A stretch of DNA of 64,000 bases, from contig NZ_JAHBOI010000001.1 in assembly GCF_018531425.1 (NCBI RefSeq), positions 558,001 to 622,000 of the forward strand. Reading direction: 5' to 3'. This DNA is from Paenarthrobacter sp. DKR-5. GTDB lineage: Bacteria; Actinomycetota; Actinomycetes; Actinomycetales; Micrococcaceae. Made by a program: the position numbers and the translations under genes. The notes beneath the pieces are model-generated. The model ran no database searches and was not told the origin of the DNA. It was given only the letters and a program-made list of their open reading frames with translations. This document shows positions 6,821 through 15,815 of the stretch, piece after piece (the first letter of the stretch is position 1; each line of letters opens with the position of its first letter).

Positions 6821-9697
6821 GTGCAGACCAACACCCGTGAGGCCGGCAGCGCCGAAGCTGCGGAACTTGCCCGCCGGCTCAGCCGTGCCGGCGTCCGACA
6901 CGTCGAATCCTCGGAGCTCTACCGCTCCCTCTACTCCGCCGACGCGTCGATCTACCGGGTGCGGCCGCAGGCCGTCTTCTTTCCGCACGACGCCGGCGAG
7001 GTCCTCGCCGCGCTTGAGGTCTGCCGCGAACTCGGGGTCCCGCTGACCGCCCGCGGTGCCGGCACCTCGATCGCCGGCAACGCCGTCGGCCCCGGCCTGG
7101 TGATGGACTCCAGCCGGCACTTCAACCGGTTGCTCGAACTCGATCCGGAGGCGGGCACCGCCGTCGTCGAACCCGGGCTGGTCCAGGTCGACCTGCAGCG
7201 TGCCGCCCTCCCGCACGGGCTGCGGTTCGGCCCGGATCCGTCCACGCACAATCGGGCCACGCTCGGCGGGATGATCGGCAACAATGCGTGCGGCAACCGT
7301 GCCATGGGCTACGGGCGCACCAGTGACAACGTGCTTTCCCTCGACGTCGTCACGGGAACCGGCGAGCGCCTGCGCGCCGGCACCGGACAGCAGGCCAGCC
7401 CGCTGCTCGACGGACTCGAACGGCTCATCGCCGGGAACCTGGGGACTGTGCGCACCGAGTTCGGGCGTTTCGGACGGCAGGTCAGCGGGTACTCCCTCGA
7501 GCATCTGCTGCCGGAGAACAAGTTCAACCTGGCCGGCACCCTCGTCGGCTCCGAAGGCACCCTGGCTGTCACCCTCGGCGCCACCGTGCGGCTGGTGCGG
7601 GACGCCCCGGTCCGGCTGCTGGTCGTCCTGGGCTACCCGTCCATGGCAGATGCCGCCGACGCCGTGCCCACCGTGCTCCCGTTCCGCCCGATCGCCTGCG
7701 AGGGCCTGGACTCGCGGATCACCGACGTCGTCGCCCGCAAATTCGGTTCGTCCGCGCTGCCGCCGCTGCCGCGCGGAGGCGGCTGGCTGATGGTCGAGCT
7801 AGCCGGCGACTCGCTCAATGCCCTCACCGCGGAAGCAGCACGGCTGGCCGCGGACACCGCCCCGCTCGACTTCCTCGTCCTCACCGACCCTGCCGCCATG
7901 GCACGGCTCTGGCGCATCCGCGAGGACGGCGCGGGCCTGTCCGCCCGGACGGCCGCCGGGCACCCGGCGCACGCGGGTTGGGAGGACTCGGCCGTGCCGC
8001 CGGAGAACCTTGGCCGCTACCTGCGGGAGCTGGATGCGCTGCTCGACGGCTACGGCCTGACCGGGCTGCCCTATGGGCACTTCGGCGACGGCTGCCTGCA
8101 CATCCGCCTCGACTTCCCGTTCGAGCGGCCCGGCGGCACCGGCGTGTTCCACGACTTCCTGCTCGACGCCGGCCGCCTCGCTGCCCGGCACGGCGGCTCC
8201 ATGTCCGGCGAGCACGGCGACGGGCGTGCCCGCAGCGAACTGCTGCCGCTGATGTACAGCCCCGCGGCGCTGGAGCTGTTCGGCGCCGTCAAGGAGCTCT
8301 TCGACCCGCAGGACCTGCTGAACCCGGGCGTGATCGTGCGGCCCGCACCGGCCACGGCGGACCTCATCCCGGCAGCCGCTCGTCCGGTCACCCGCCGCTC
8401 CCTGCCCTTGGGATTCGGCTACCACGACGACGACGGCGACCTCTCCAAAGCGGTGCACCGCTGCACCGGCGTCGGCCGCTGCCGGGTGACGACGGGCAAC
8501 GCCGGGGTGATGTGCCCCTCGTTCCAGGCCACACGGGACGAAAAAGACTCCACCCGGGGCCGCGCCCGGGTGCTGCAGGACGTGGTGACCGGCAACCTGG
8601 GCCCGGACGGCTGGCGGTCCGAGGCGCTCCACGACGCCCTGGATCTGTGCCTGTCCTGCAAGGGCTGCGCCTCCGACTGCCCGACCGGGGTGGACATGGC
8701 GCTCTACAAGTCCGAGGCGCTGCACCAGAAGTACCGGGGCCGGCTCCGCCCGCTCGGCCACTACGCCATGGGCTGGCTGCCCCGCTGGCTCTCGCTCGCC
8801 TCATCAGGCCCGGCCGCCCGGCTGGCGAACGCCGTACTGGGCTCGCGCCTGCTGCACCCGCTGCTCACGGCAGCAGCCGGCATCGACCGGCGGCGCCCGC
8901 TGCCCGTGCCGGCAATCCGGACCCTCCGTGCCTGGTTCGAAGGCCGAGCCGCCCCGAAGCCGGCCCCCGACGCACCCGAGGCCGTGCTTTTCGTGGACAC
9001 GTTCACCAACGCGTTCTCCCCTGAGGTCGGGCGCGCCGCAGTGGCTGTCCTTGAGGACGCCGGCTACCGCGTCAGTATCACCGGCCGGGACGTCTGCTGC
9101 GGAATCACCTGGATCACCACCGGGCAGCTCGATGAGGCGCGGCGGCGGCTTGCACGCTCCGCCCGGGAACTGGCCGCCCACGCCGCCCGCGGCGCCGTCG
9201 TCGTGGGCCTGGAACCGTCCTGCACGGCCGTGCTGCGCGGGGACGCCCTGCACCTGCTGGAGGACAACGACCTGGCCAACGCCCGCGCCGCGTCCGCGGC
9301 CACCCGGACCCTGGCCGAAGCACTCCGGGAGGCGCCGGCCTGGCAGCCGCCGGACCTGGCCGGCTACGCCGCCGTCGCCCAGCCGCACTGCCACCACCAC
9401 GCTGTGCTGGGCTGGGAGCCGGACCGTCAGCTGCTCGCCGACGCCGGCGCGGAGGTGACCAGAGTCCCTGGCTGCTGCGGCATCGCCGGCAACTTCGGCA
9501 TGGAGAAGGGGCACCACGATGTTTCGGTCGCCGTCGCCGAAGTGAACCTGCTGCCGGCGCTGGCCGCTGCCCCCGACGCCGATGTCCTCGCCGACGGCTT
9601 CGGGTGCCGCACCCAGCTGGACCACCTCACCGACCGGCAGGGGCGGCACCTGGCGCAGCTGCTGGCCGACGCCAAGGGGCTCGACGCCGGCGCCTGA
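6821..9697 (+). CDS. FAD-binding and (Fe-S)-binding oxidoreductase, D-lactate dehydrogenase-like
   Basis: A 958-aa fusion of a GlcD-like flavin half and a GlcF-like iron-sulfur half. The PCMH FAD domain shows ARGAGTSIAGNAVGPGLVMD and NRATLGGMIGNNACGNR. Two cysteine clusters follow, CTGVGRC...MCP (about 547) and CLSCKGCASDCPTG (about 608), consistent with 4Fe-4S centres, then two cysteine-rich CCG motifs (about 758 and 884). Such proteins oxidise D-lactate or other 2-hydroxy acids and pass electrons to the respiratory chain. The GTG at 6821 is preferred because earlier in-frame codons would translate the extragenic palindrome. The divergent FadR-type regulator probably controls it. The substrate assignment is from family knowledge. 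Confidence 0.85.
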   Translation: MQTNTREAGSAEAAELARRLSRAGVRHVESSELYRSLYSADASIYRVRPQAVFFPHDAGEVLAALEVCRELGVPLTARGAGTSIAGNAVGPGLVMDSSRHFNRLLELDPEAGTAVVEPGLVQVDLQRAALPHGLRFGPDPSTHNRATLGGMIGNNACGNRAMGYGRTSDNVLSLDVVTGTGERLRAGTGQQASPLLDGLERLIAGNLGTVRTEFGRFGRQVSGYSLEHLLPENKFNLAGTLVGSEGTLAVTLGATVRLVRDAPVRLLVVLGYPSMADAADAVPTVLPFRPIACEGLDSRITDVVARKFGSSALPPLPRGGGWLMVELAGDSLNALTAEAARLAADTAPLDFLVLTDPAAMARLWRIREDGAGLSARTAAGHPAHAGWEDSAVPPENLGRYLRELDALLDGYGLTGLPYGHFGDGCLHIRLDFPFERPGGTGVFHDFLLDAGRLAARHGGSMSGEHGDGRARSELLPLMYSPAALELFGAVKELFDPQDLLNPGVIVRPAPATADLIPAAARPVTRRSLPLGFGYHDDDGDLSKAVHRCTGVGRCRVTTGNAGVMCPSFQATRDEKDSTRGRARVLQDVVTGNLGPDGWRSEALHDALDLCLSCKGCASDCPTGVDMALYKSEALHQKYRGRLRPLGHYAMGWLPRWLSLASSGPAARLANAVLGSRLLHPLLTAAAGIDRRRPLPVPAIRTLRAWFEGRAAPKPAPDAPEAVLFVDTFTNAFSPEVGRAAVAVLEDAGYRVSITGRDVCCGITWITTGQLDEARRRLARSARELAAHAARGAVVVGLEPSCTAVLRGDALHLLEDNDLANARAASAATRTLAEALREAPAWQPPDLAGYAAVAQPHCHHHAVLGWEPDRQLLADAGAEVTRVPGCCGIAGNFGMEKGHHDVSVAVAEVNLLPALAAAPDADVLADGFGCRTQLDHLTDRQGRHLAQLLADAKGLDAGA

Positions 9698-9742
9698 GGC
9701 GGCACGGCAGCATGGCGGTGCGCGGCGCTGCGGCGCTAGATT

Positions 9743-9780
9743 GGACTCTCCGCCGCAATGACCGCAGCGGCGGAGAGTCC
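9743..9780. promoter_or_regulatory. Perfect 14-bp inverted repeat upstream of the FNT channel gene
   Basis: The arms GGACTCTCCGCCGC (9743-9756) and its exact complement (9767-9780) flank a 10-nt loop, 18 nt before the ATG at 9799. There is no T-run after it, so it is unlikely to be a simple terminator for the gene ending at 9697. It could be an operator or an mRNA leader hairpin. Confidence 0.6.
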
Positions 9781-9798
9781 GACGCGGAAGGCTGAGGC

Positions 9799-10611
9799 AT
9801 GAGCGACGAGGACCGCCGACGGCAGCTCGGCAGCAACGACGCGCCCGTCGAGGAGGAAATCGAGCAGTCGTTCGACCGGATCGTGGCCGAAGGGGCGCAG
9901 CGCCTGCACCGCACCTGGCGCTCGGTGCTCATCACCGGGTTCTTCGGCGGCCTGGAAGTCGGGCTCGGCGTCATGGCCTACCTCGCCGTCGAGCACGGCA
10001 CCGGCAACAAGCTCCTGGCCGGACTCGCCTTCGGCATCGGGTTCATTGCCCTCCTGCTGGCCAAGAGCGAGCTGTTCACGGAGGGGTTCCTGGTGCCCAT
10101 CACCGCGGTGGCGGCACGGGAGGCGCGCCTGGGGCAGCTCGTCAAACTATGGACGGGGACGCTGGCGGCGAACCTGGTCGGCGGCTGGTGCTTCATGTGG
10201 CTGGTCATGCAGGCCTTCCCCGAATGGGGCCCCGCCGTGATCGAATCCGCCCGTCACTTCGCACTGGCACCGCCCACCCTTCAGTCCCTGTGCCTGGCCG
10301 CCCTCGGCGGTAGCACGATCACCCTCATGACGCGCATGCAGCAGGGGACGGAATCGGTTCCCGCCAAGATCGTTGCCGCCGTCGCCGGAGGCTTCCTGCT
10401 CTCGGGGCTGCCGCTGTTCCATTCCGTGCTGGATTCCCTGCTGATCTTCGGCGGCCTGCTGGCGGGTGCGCCCTTCGGCTACGCGCAGTGGCTGGGCTGG
10501 TTCGCCTACACCGCCGTTTTCAACGTGCTGGGGGGCTTGCTGCTGGTGACTGCGCTCCGGCTGCTCCGCAGCAAGGAGCTGCTCCACGAACGGCGCGCCG
10601 GCTCCTCCTGA
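9799..10611 (+). CDS. Formate/nitrite transporter family protein
   Basis: A 270-aa membrane protein with a 40-residue hydrophilic N-terminus and six hydrophobic segments, starting with SVLITGFFGGLEVGLGVMAYLAV. LAKSELFTEGFLVPITAV and the Asn-containing LWTGTLAANLVGGW match the pore-lining loops of the FNT family, pentameric channels for formate, nitrite, lactate or similar anions. The neighbouring D-lactate-dehydrogenase-like gene makes a small monocarboxylate a reasonable but unproven substrate. The ATG at 9799 follows a GGCTGAGGC ribosome site and a perfect inverted repeat. Confidence 0.85.
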   Translation: MSDEDRRRQLGSNDAPVEEEIEQSFDRIVAEGAQRLHRTWRSVLITGFFGGLEVGLGVMAYLAVEHGTGNKLLAGLAFGIGFIALLLAKSELFTEGFLVPITAVAAREARLGQLVKLWTGTLAANLVGGWCFMWLVMQAFPEWGPAVIESARHFALAPPTLQSLCLAALGGSTITLMTRMQQGTESVPAKIVAAVAGGFLLSGLPLFHSVLDSLLIFGGLLAGAPFGYAQWLGWFAYTAVFNVLGGLLLVTALRLLRSKELLHERRAGSS

Positions 10612-10760
10612 CGCGGGCGGCATCAGCGGGCGGCACCGCGGCCGCGTCACGGCCGTGAGCAGGGGGCGTCATCCGGGGACGGCGGGACAGGCTGCTGGTA
10701 ACGTTGCGCGAAAACGATTTCCCCGGTCCGTGCACCGGTTCTCCCTCCCAGGTCAGGCGC

Positions 10761-11993
10761 ATGAGTAGAAGAACCCGAGAAGATCCGCTCCCGCTGCCCG
10801 CGCTGGTGACGCTCGCCGCCGTCGGCTTCACGGCGATCACCACCGAGCTGCTCCCGTCGGGCCTGCTCCCCCAAATCGGCCAGGGTTTCGGCGTGAGCGA
10901 AGCCGAGGTGGGCCACCTCACGGCCGGTTATGCCCTGGTGATCGTCGTCAGCGTGATCCCGCTGACCAAGTTCCTGGGCAGGGTTCCCCGCAAGGCCCTG
11001 CTTTTCGCACTCATCCTGATGTTTGCGCTCAGCAACGTCCTCATCGGCGTCAGCCCCAGCTTTCCACTGGCCCTCACCGCCCGGCTGGTCGGCGGCGTCG
11101 CGCACGGACTTCTTTGGTCCACCATGGCACCGTTCGTTGCGCGCATCGTGCCGGCGCGGAAGATGGGCCGCTCGATGGCGATCGTCTTCAGCGGCAACAA
11201 TCTCGGGCTGGCGATCGGGGCACCGGTCGGCACAGCACTGGGAACCTTTCTTGGCTGGCGCGCCTCGTTCATCCTGCTCGCGGCCGCCGGAGGCCTCCTG
11301 GCCCTGCTGGCCCTGTGGCTGCTGCCGGCCGTCCCGGCGGGGGAAGCCTCCGAGCGCCCCTCGGTCCGCAAAGCGATCCGCCAGCCCGGGGTGAAGACGG
11401 TCGTGACGGCGTGGCCGCTGCTGCTGCTGGCGCGTTTCTCCCTCTTTACCTATATCGCCCCGTTCGTCATCGCGGCCGGGCTTCCCGCCTACACCATCGG
11501 CCTCTCCCTGTCGGTCCTGGGCATCGCCGGCCTGCTGGGGATCTGGCTTGCCGGCTTGTCCGTGGACAGGAGGCCGCGCCGCTCGATGCTGATTGCGACG
11601 TCGGTCATCCTCGTGTGCTACCTGCTGCTGCCCGTGGCCGGCCGGAACCTGGCCACGGCTTTGGTGCTCCTGTGCCTGTGGGGCGCCGGACTGGGAGCGG
11701 CGGGAATCTACAACCAGTCGGCCATCCTCCTGGCCGGGGACAAGCAGCGCGACGCGGCGAACAGCCTGATGGTGCTGACTACCCAGCTGGGCATCGCCGT
11801 GGGAGCCACGTACGGCGGGTTCGCGCTCAACGGCGTGGGGGCACTGCTCATCCCGCTGGCGGCGGCTGTGCCGTCGGCGGTCGCCCTGGCCATGGTGGTC
11901 GCCGGCCGCAGGGCGGGCTATCCCGCAGGGCCGGGCGAAAAGCGCCAAAGCGGCAAACCCGCCCCCGCGGAACCGGCACGCGACGCCGGGTAG
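10761..11993 (+). CDS. MFS transporter, DHA1-like
   Basis: A 410-aa, 12-segment major facilitator. TTELLPSGLLPQIGQGFGVSEAEVGHLTAGYAL and the motif around FLGRVPRKALL match the drug/arabinose/purine-nucleoside efflux (DHA1) branch. The ATG at 10761 is preferred; a longer in-frame reading from 10704 adds 19 non-conserved residues. It is monocistronic, with no enzyme or regulator beside it to hint at a substrate. Probably an exporter of a sugar, drug or nucleoside. Confidence 0.85.
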   Translation: MSRRTREDPLPLPALVTLAAVGFTAITTELLPSGLLPQIGQGFGVSEAEVGHLTAGYALVIVVSVIPLTKFLGRVPRKALLFALILMFALSNVLIGVSPSFPLALTARLVGGVAHGLLWSTMAPFVARIVPARKMGRSMAIVFSGNNLGLAIGAPVGTALGTFLGWRASFILLAAAGGLLALLALWLLPAVPAGEASERPSVRKAIRQPGVKTVVTAWPLLLLARFSLFTYIAPFVIAAGLPAYTIGLSLSVLGIAGLLGIWLAGLSVDRRPRRSMLIATSVILVCYLLLPVAGRNLATALVLLCLWGAGLGAAGIYNQSAILLAGDKQRDAANSLMVLTTQLGIAVGATYGGFALNGVGALLIPLAAAVPSAVALAMVVAGRRAGYPAGPGEKRQSGKPAPAEPARDAG

Positions 11994-12028
11994 GCGCAGG
12001 GCCGCGCAGGGAGTCGGAGGTCCTCCAG

Positions 12029-12223
12029 ATGGGCACGTACGTCGTGCTCACCGCGGGGCGCCGCCGCCTACAGCGACGAGCAGGCAGCGCATGGCCAGCC
12101 GCCCGTGACGGTCTGGCAGTACCTCTCGTGGCGCTGCTCGTTCTCGGTTCTGTCTACCTGCGCCAACGCGGCTCGGCCAAGTCCAAACCGGTGACCGCGT
12201 CCAACCGCGAGACCGGCGCGTGA
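12029..12223 (+). CDS. Possible small single-pass membrane protein
   Basis: A 64-codon ATG reading frame behind GGAGGTCC, with one hydrophobic segment (LAVPLVALLVLGSVYL) and a short polar tail. The N-terminal half is Arg-rich and looks unlike a normal coding sequence, so this may be a non-coding shadow or the remains of a frameshifted gene. I recognise no family. Confidence 0.3.
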   Translation: MGTYVVLTAGRRRLQRRAGSAWPAARDGLAVPLVALLVLGSVYLRQRGSAKSKPVTASNRETGA

Positions 12224-12296
12224 GGCCTGCCCCCTGTACTATGGGGAATCACACCAGGGCTTAAGACGCTAGGTCCATCAGTGGCGAAAGAATTGA

Positions 12297-12587
12297 GTGC
12301 TCCCGATGGAAAATGTTGAGAACCCGATGGACGGTCTCGAAAAGGACATTTGGCTTGCGGCTGCTGAAGTCGAGCAGCGCCAGTTCGCGTTGGATGAGGC
12401 GACGTTGACGTTGCGCAACACCGTCCTCCAGGCGCTGGATGCCGGCGCGGATATCACCACAGTCGCGGAGGCCGCCGGAGTCACTCCGTCGGATCTGGTC
12501 TCCACGGTCGGCTCCGCGGACCCGGTGCTGCCCGCCGTGGCGCCGGAGGGCGCCAGCGAGGGCGACGACGCCTCCCTGGTTTCCTAG
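12297..12587 (+). CDS. Small helix-turn-helix-like hypothetical protein
   Basis: A protein of up to 96 aa. Residues 10-60 are strongly helical and end in ITTVAEAAGVTPSDLVSTV, which has the spacing of a helix-turn-helix; an Ala/Glu-rich tail follows. It may bind DNA as a small transcription factor, but no family is recognised with certainty. The start is uncertain: GTG at 12297 (weak GAAAGAA upstream) or in-frame ATGs at 12306 and 12327. It lies 10 nt before the DUF6328 gene and is probably co-transcribed with it. Confidence 0.6.
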   Translation: MLPMENVENPMDGLEKDIWLAAAEVEQRQFALDEATLTLRNTVLQALDAGADITTVAEAAGVTPSDLVSTVGSADPVLPAVAPEGASEGDDASLVS

Positions 12588-12597
12588 TTCGGACGGC

Positions 12598-13098
12598 ATG
12601 GCAAGCAAGGACGGGGAAGCCGTCGTCGGGGACGGCCGTGAGGAGACCGACGCCGAGCGGGCGGACCGGAACTGGAATGAGCTGCTGCAGGAGATGCGGG
12701 TCATGCAGACGGGCACCCAGATCCTGGCGGCTTTCCTGTTCACGCTGCCGTTCCAGCAGCGCTTCACCAGCCTCGACGACGTGCAGCGGACGGGCTACCT
12801 GGTACTCGTCGCCCTCGCCGCGGCAGTAACCGCCCTGATCCTGACGCCGATCAGCCTGCACCGGTTCCTGTTCCGGCACGGGCTCAAGAAACGGCTGGTG
12901 GACAACAGCACCTGGTTCGTCCGGGCCGGATTGGCGGGCGTGGCCCTCCTCGTTGCCGGCACGGCGGCCCTCGTGTTCGACATTGTGCTGGGCAGGACGG
13001 CTGGCACGGTGGTTCTGGTTGCCCTGCTGGCGCTCGTCTTCTCGCTGTGGTTCGCCTACCCGAAGCTCGTCGAGCGCCGCGGGCGGGAAGAGCGCTAG
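12598..13098 (+). CDS. DUF6328 family membrane protein
   Basis: A 166-aa protein with a hydrophilic N-terminus containing NWNELLQEMRVMQTGTQILAAFLFTLPFQQRF, the hallmark of DUF6328, followed by four hydrophobic segments and a basic C-terminus. An integral membrane protein of unknown function. Its 3' end overlaps the convergent GDSL hydrolase gene by 4 nt. Confidence 0.8.
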   Translation: MASKDGEAVVGDGREETDAERADRNWNELLQEMRVMQTGTQILAAFLFTLPFQQRFTSLDDVQRTGYLVLVALAAAVTALILTPISLHRFLFRHGLKKRLVDNSTWFVRAGLAGVALLVAGTAALVFDIVLGRTAGTVVLVALLALVFSLWFAYPKLVERRGREER

Positions 13099-13904
13099 CC
13101 CGCCTCCGTCCGGCGCCATGCAACGAGTTTCTTCAGGCCGCCCTTCGGCGGCACCCGGACCGGCGCCGGCCAGCGCGGCGGCAGGTTGTCCCCCAGGGTG
13201 ACGCCGCGCAGCTTGCGGCCAAACATGGGCAGCACCCATTCCCTGGCCCATTCCCTGTTTTCCCGCAGCACCTGGCGCAGCGGCCGCGGCTCCAGCGGCC
13301 CGAGGTCCTTCGGCGTGAGGGAATGCCCGACGTCGAGCAGGTCCAGCACCCGGGCCGCCAGGTAGCGATGCCCTGCCTTGGACATGTGCAGCCGGTCCGG
13401 CCCCCACATGCGTCGGTCGCGGTAGGCGTCGAACGCCCAATAGTCCACCAGCAGCGCCCCGTGCCGCAGCGCTGCCGCGCGGACCCGCTCGTTGTAGTAG
13501 GCGTTGCGACGCCTGAACGGCGTCAGCAGCGGGGACACGTTCACATCGAAACCGGTGAACAGCAGTAGTGTCGCGCCGGTCGCGGCGAGCCGGGCGACGG
13601 CGTCGTCGTAGCTGTCCATCAGCCGTTCCATGTCGGTGCGCAGGTCCAGGATGTCGTTGCCGCCGGCGTAGAAGGAGACCAGGGTGGGGCCCATCGCCTC
13701 GGCTGGCTCAAGCTGGTCCGCCACGATCTGGCGCAGACGCTTGCTGCGCACGGCAAGGTTGGCGTACTCCCAGCCTGGCTCCGCGCGGGCCAGCCGCTCA
13801 GCTACTCTGTCGGCCCAGCCGCGCACGCCGTTGGGAAGCTTCCGGCTCGGGTCACCCACCCCTTCGGTGAAGGAGTCCCCGAGTGCCACGTAAAGTCCTG
13901 CCAT
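13095..13904 (-). CDS. SGNH/GDSL hydrolase family protein
   Basis: A 269-aa esterase/lipase-fold protein without a signal peptide. The SGNH blocks are present: GDSFTEG (nucleophile Ser near residue 11), the Gly of block II, GGND (block III) and DRLHMS (catalytic Asp/His, block V). These enzymes hydrolyse esters, thioesters or acetyl groups on carbohydrates. The C-terminal 70 residues are basic and Trp/Pro-rich, beyond the minimal domain. Transcribed alone. The physiological substrate is unknown. Confidence 0.85.
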   Translation of the reverse strand: MAGLYVALGDSFTEGVGDPSRKLPNGVRGWADRVAERLARAEPGWEYANLAVRSKRLRQIVADQLEPAEAMGPTLVSFYAGGNDILDLRTDMERLMDSYDDAVARLAATGATLLLFTGFDVNVSPLLTPFRRRNAYYNERVRAAALRHGALLVDYWAFDAYRDRRMWGPDRLHMSKAGHRYLAARVLDLLDVGHSLTPKDLGPLEPRPLRQVLRENREWAREWVLPMFGRKLRGVTLGDNLPPRWPAPVRVPPKGGLKKLVAWRRTEAG

Positions 13905-14095
13905 GGTTCCACGCTAGGGGCGGCGGACAACGTACCGGCGAACGGCAGGTGAACAGGCCCACGGTGGCGTCGGATGGGTTATACCACAGGGTGTTATCCC
14001 TGTCACGGAAATCGTCCCCAGAGGAGCCCGCGAGATAAAATCGTTACCGGAAGCAACGGTGCTGCTGACCTAGAACGACTCTCACGGAGGTACCG

Positions 14096-14425
14096 GTGCG
14101 TATCCGGCAAATGCATGTAGGCGAAGACATCCTGCTGGCCCGCCACGGGCAACGCATCGAACGGCTCAGGCTGGACCGCCGCACCAATTCCATGTTCGCA
14201 ACCCTCACGGACGGCAGCTGGGACTTCGCCTCCAACGTGATCCTGCCGCCCGCAGCGGCCGCCGACGACTCCGTCTTCAGCGCCTCCGACGCCAGGATCC
14301 TCGTCCGCCTGATCCTCGGCTGGGTCGCCTTCAGCGCCCTCCTGATGATCGTCGGTTTCTATGTTGCCAGCTCGGTGAAGGACCCGTCGCTGCTGGACTC
14401 CTCCCTGATGTACAGCGCGTACTGA
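14096..14425 (+). CDS. Hypothetical single-pass membrane protein
   Basis: A 109-aa protein with a GTG start at 14096 behind a perfect GGAGG. Residues 1-65 are soluble and begin MRIRQMHVGEDILLARHGQRIERLRLD; one transmembrane segment (about 70-92, LVRLILGWVAFSALLMIVGFYVA) is followed by a short polar tail. No family recognised. A short imperfect palindrome (ACAGGG-N6-CCCTGT, 13988-14005) lies about 90 nt upstream and may be regulatory. Confidence 0.6.
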   Translation: MRIRQMHVGEDILLARHGQRIERLRLDRRTNSMFATLTDGSWDFASNVILPPAAAADDSVFSASDARILVRLILGWVAFSALLMIVGFYVASSVKDPSLLDSSLMYSAY

Positions 14426-14463
14426 CCGTTCCCGGCACAGCGGACCCCGGCTAGCGGACCCAG

Positions 14464-15735
14464 CTAGCGGACCCCTTTGATCTTGTAGACGAACACAGCG
14501 CCCAACAGGCCGACGACACCGGCCACCACGTACAGCGTGATGTAACCGCCCAGCAGCACCAGAGGAGCGGCCAGCGCCGGTGCCACCACCTGCGGCAGCG
14601 AATTGGCCACGTTGATCACGCCGAGGTCCCGGGCGCGGCTGCCGGCGTGCGGCAGCACCTCGGTGAGAAGCGCAAAGTCCACCGCCAAATACGCTCCGAA
14701 CCCTATGCCGAGGACCGCCGCGGCAATGAGCGCCGCGGGCCAGGTCTGGAACAGCCCGAGGGTGAGCGCAGCCAGCGCAATGATCGTTGACGACGCCGCC
14801 ACCAGCGGCTTGCGGCGGCCCATTCTGTCGCTCCACGGCCCGCCAAGGACTGCCGTGATAATCACCATGACCGCGTACAGCCCGGTCAGGACCAGGACCC
14901 CGGTGGCCGGCTGGTCGTAGTGGACGGCGTCCTGGAGGTAGAAGAACAGGTACAGCGTCACCATGTGGTTCCCGAGGTTGACCAGGAACCGGGTCAACCA
15001 GGCCCAGCCGAAGTCCGGGTAGCGCCGGGGACTGATGTAGAACCCCCGCAGGAAACGGCCCGGGCTGAACGGCTCAACCGCCGCACACGGCAGCCTGCCG
15101 TCCTGGCTCCGCAGCGCGTACGGCACCACGCTCAGCCCCAGCACCGCGGCGCTGATGAGATAACCGGCCACGAACCCGCCGGCCGCTGCGGCGATCACCG
15201 CCCCCAGAAGCACGCCCGCCGTCTGGCCCATCGCAGCCAGGCCGCCGACCGACCCGCGCTGGCGGCGAGGTACTTGGTCCGGGACGGCCGCGGTAATGGC
15301 GGCGTAGGCGGCATTACACCCGGCCTGCACCAGGCACCACAGCAGCGTCATCAGGGCTACGCCGGGTGCCCCGGCGAGGGCGATGAGCGCGGCCGCGCCG
15401 ACGCCCGTGCCGCCGACAACCCAAGGTACGCGGCGCCCCCAGGCCGACGTCGTCCGGTCACTGAACGCGCCGAAGAGCGGATTGGCGACCAGGGACACAG
15501 CGGCGCCGAAGCCGGTGACGAGTGCCAGGATGGCTTCCTTGTGCCCCGGGTCGAATTGCTGCGCCTGTTGCGCGAGCATGACCTGCAGGGGCCCGAAGAA
15601 GGCGGCATTGATCCCAAGGTTCACCAACACGACGCCGATGATCCAGCGCGACCGGACCGGTGAGTGGGGTTCGGCGTCCGGAGCCGCACTGGAGGGAATA
15701 CCGCCGGGCGCGGACGCCGGATCGGAAATGGCCAC
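14464..15735 (-). CDS. MFS transporter
   Basis: A 423-aa major facilitator with 12 predicted helices. The GTG at 15735 is chosen for its GGGGAGG site. It contains the cytoplasmic loop FGAFSDRTTSAWGRRVPWVVGG, which resembles glycoside/sugar MFS carriers (SDRTRSRWGRRRPW-like), and a second loop GGPWSDRMGRRKPLV. Possibly a sugar or glycoside transporter. No catabolic gene lies next to it. It is separate from the marR-MFS operon that follows on the same strand. Confidence 0.82.
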   Translation of the reverse strand: MAISDPASAPGGIPSSAAPDAEPHSPVRSRWIIGVVLVNLGINAAFFGPLQVMLAQQAQQFDPGHKEAILALVTGFGAAVSLVANPLFGAFSDRTTSAWGRRVPWVVGGTGVGAAALIALAGAPGVALMTLLWCLVQAGCNAAYAAITAAVPDQVPRRQRGSVGGLAAMGQTAGVLLGAVIAAAAGGFVAGYLISAAVLGLSVVPYALRSQDGRLPCAAVEPFSPGRFLRGFYISPRRYPDFGWAWLTRFLVNLGNHMVTLYLFFYLQDAVHYDQPATGVLVLTGLYAVMVIITAVLGGPWSDRMGRRKPLVAASSTIIALAALTLGLFQTWPAALIAAAVLGIGFGAYLAVDFALLTEVLPHAGSRARDLGVINVANSLPQVVAPALAAPLVLLGGYITLYVVAGVVGLLGAVFVYKIKGVR

Positions 15736-15815
15736 GCCTCCCCCTTCGATGACGCAGACACCGGTGCGCCTGCCGTGCTGCAAGGCTACTGCGTCACACC
15801 GACAAACACCGGGGA

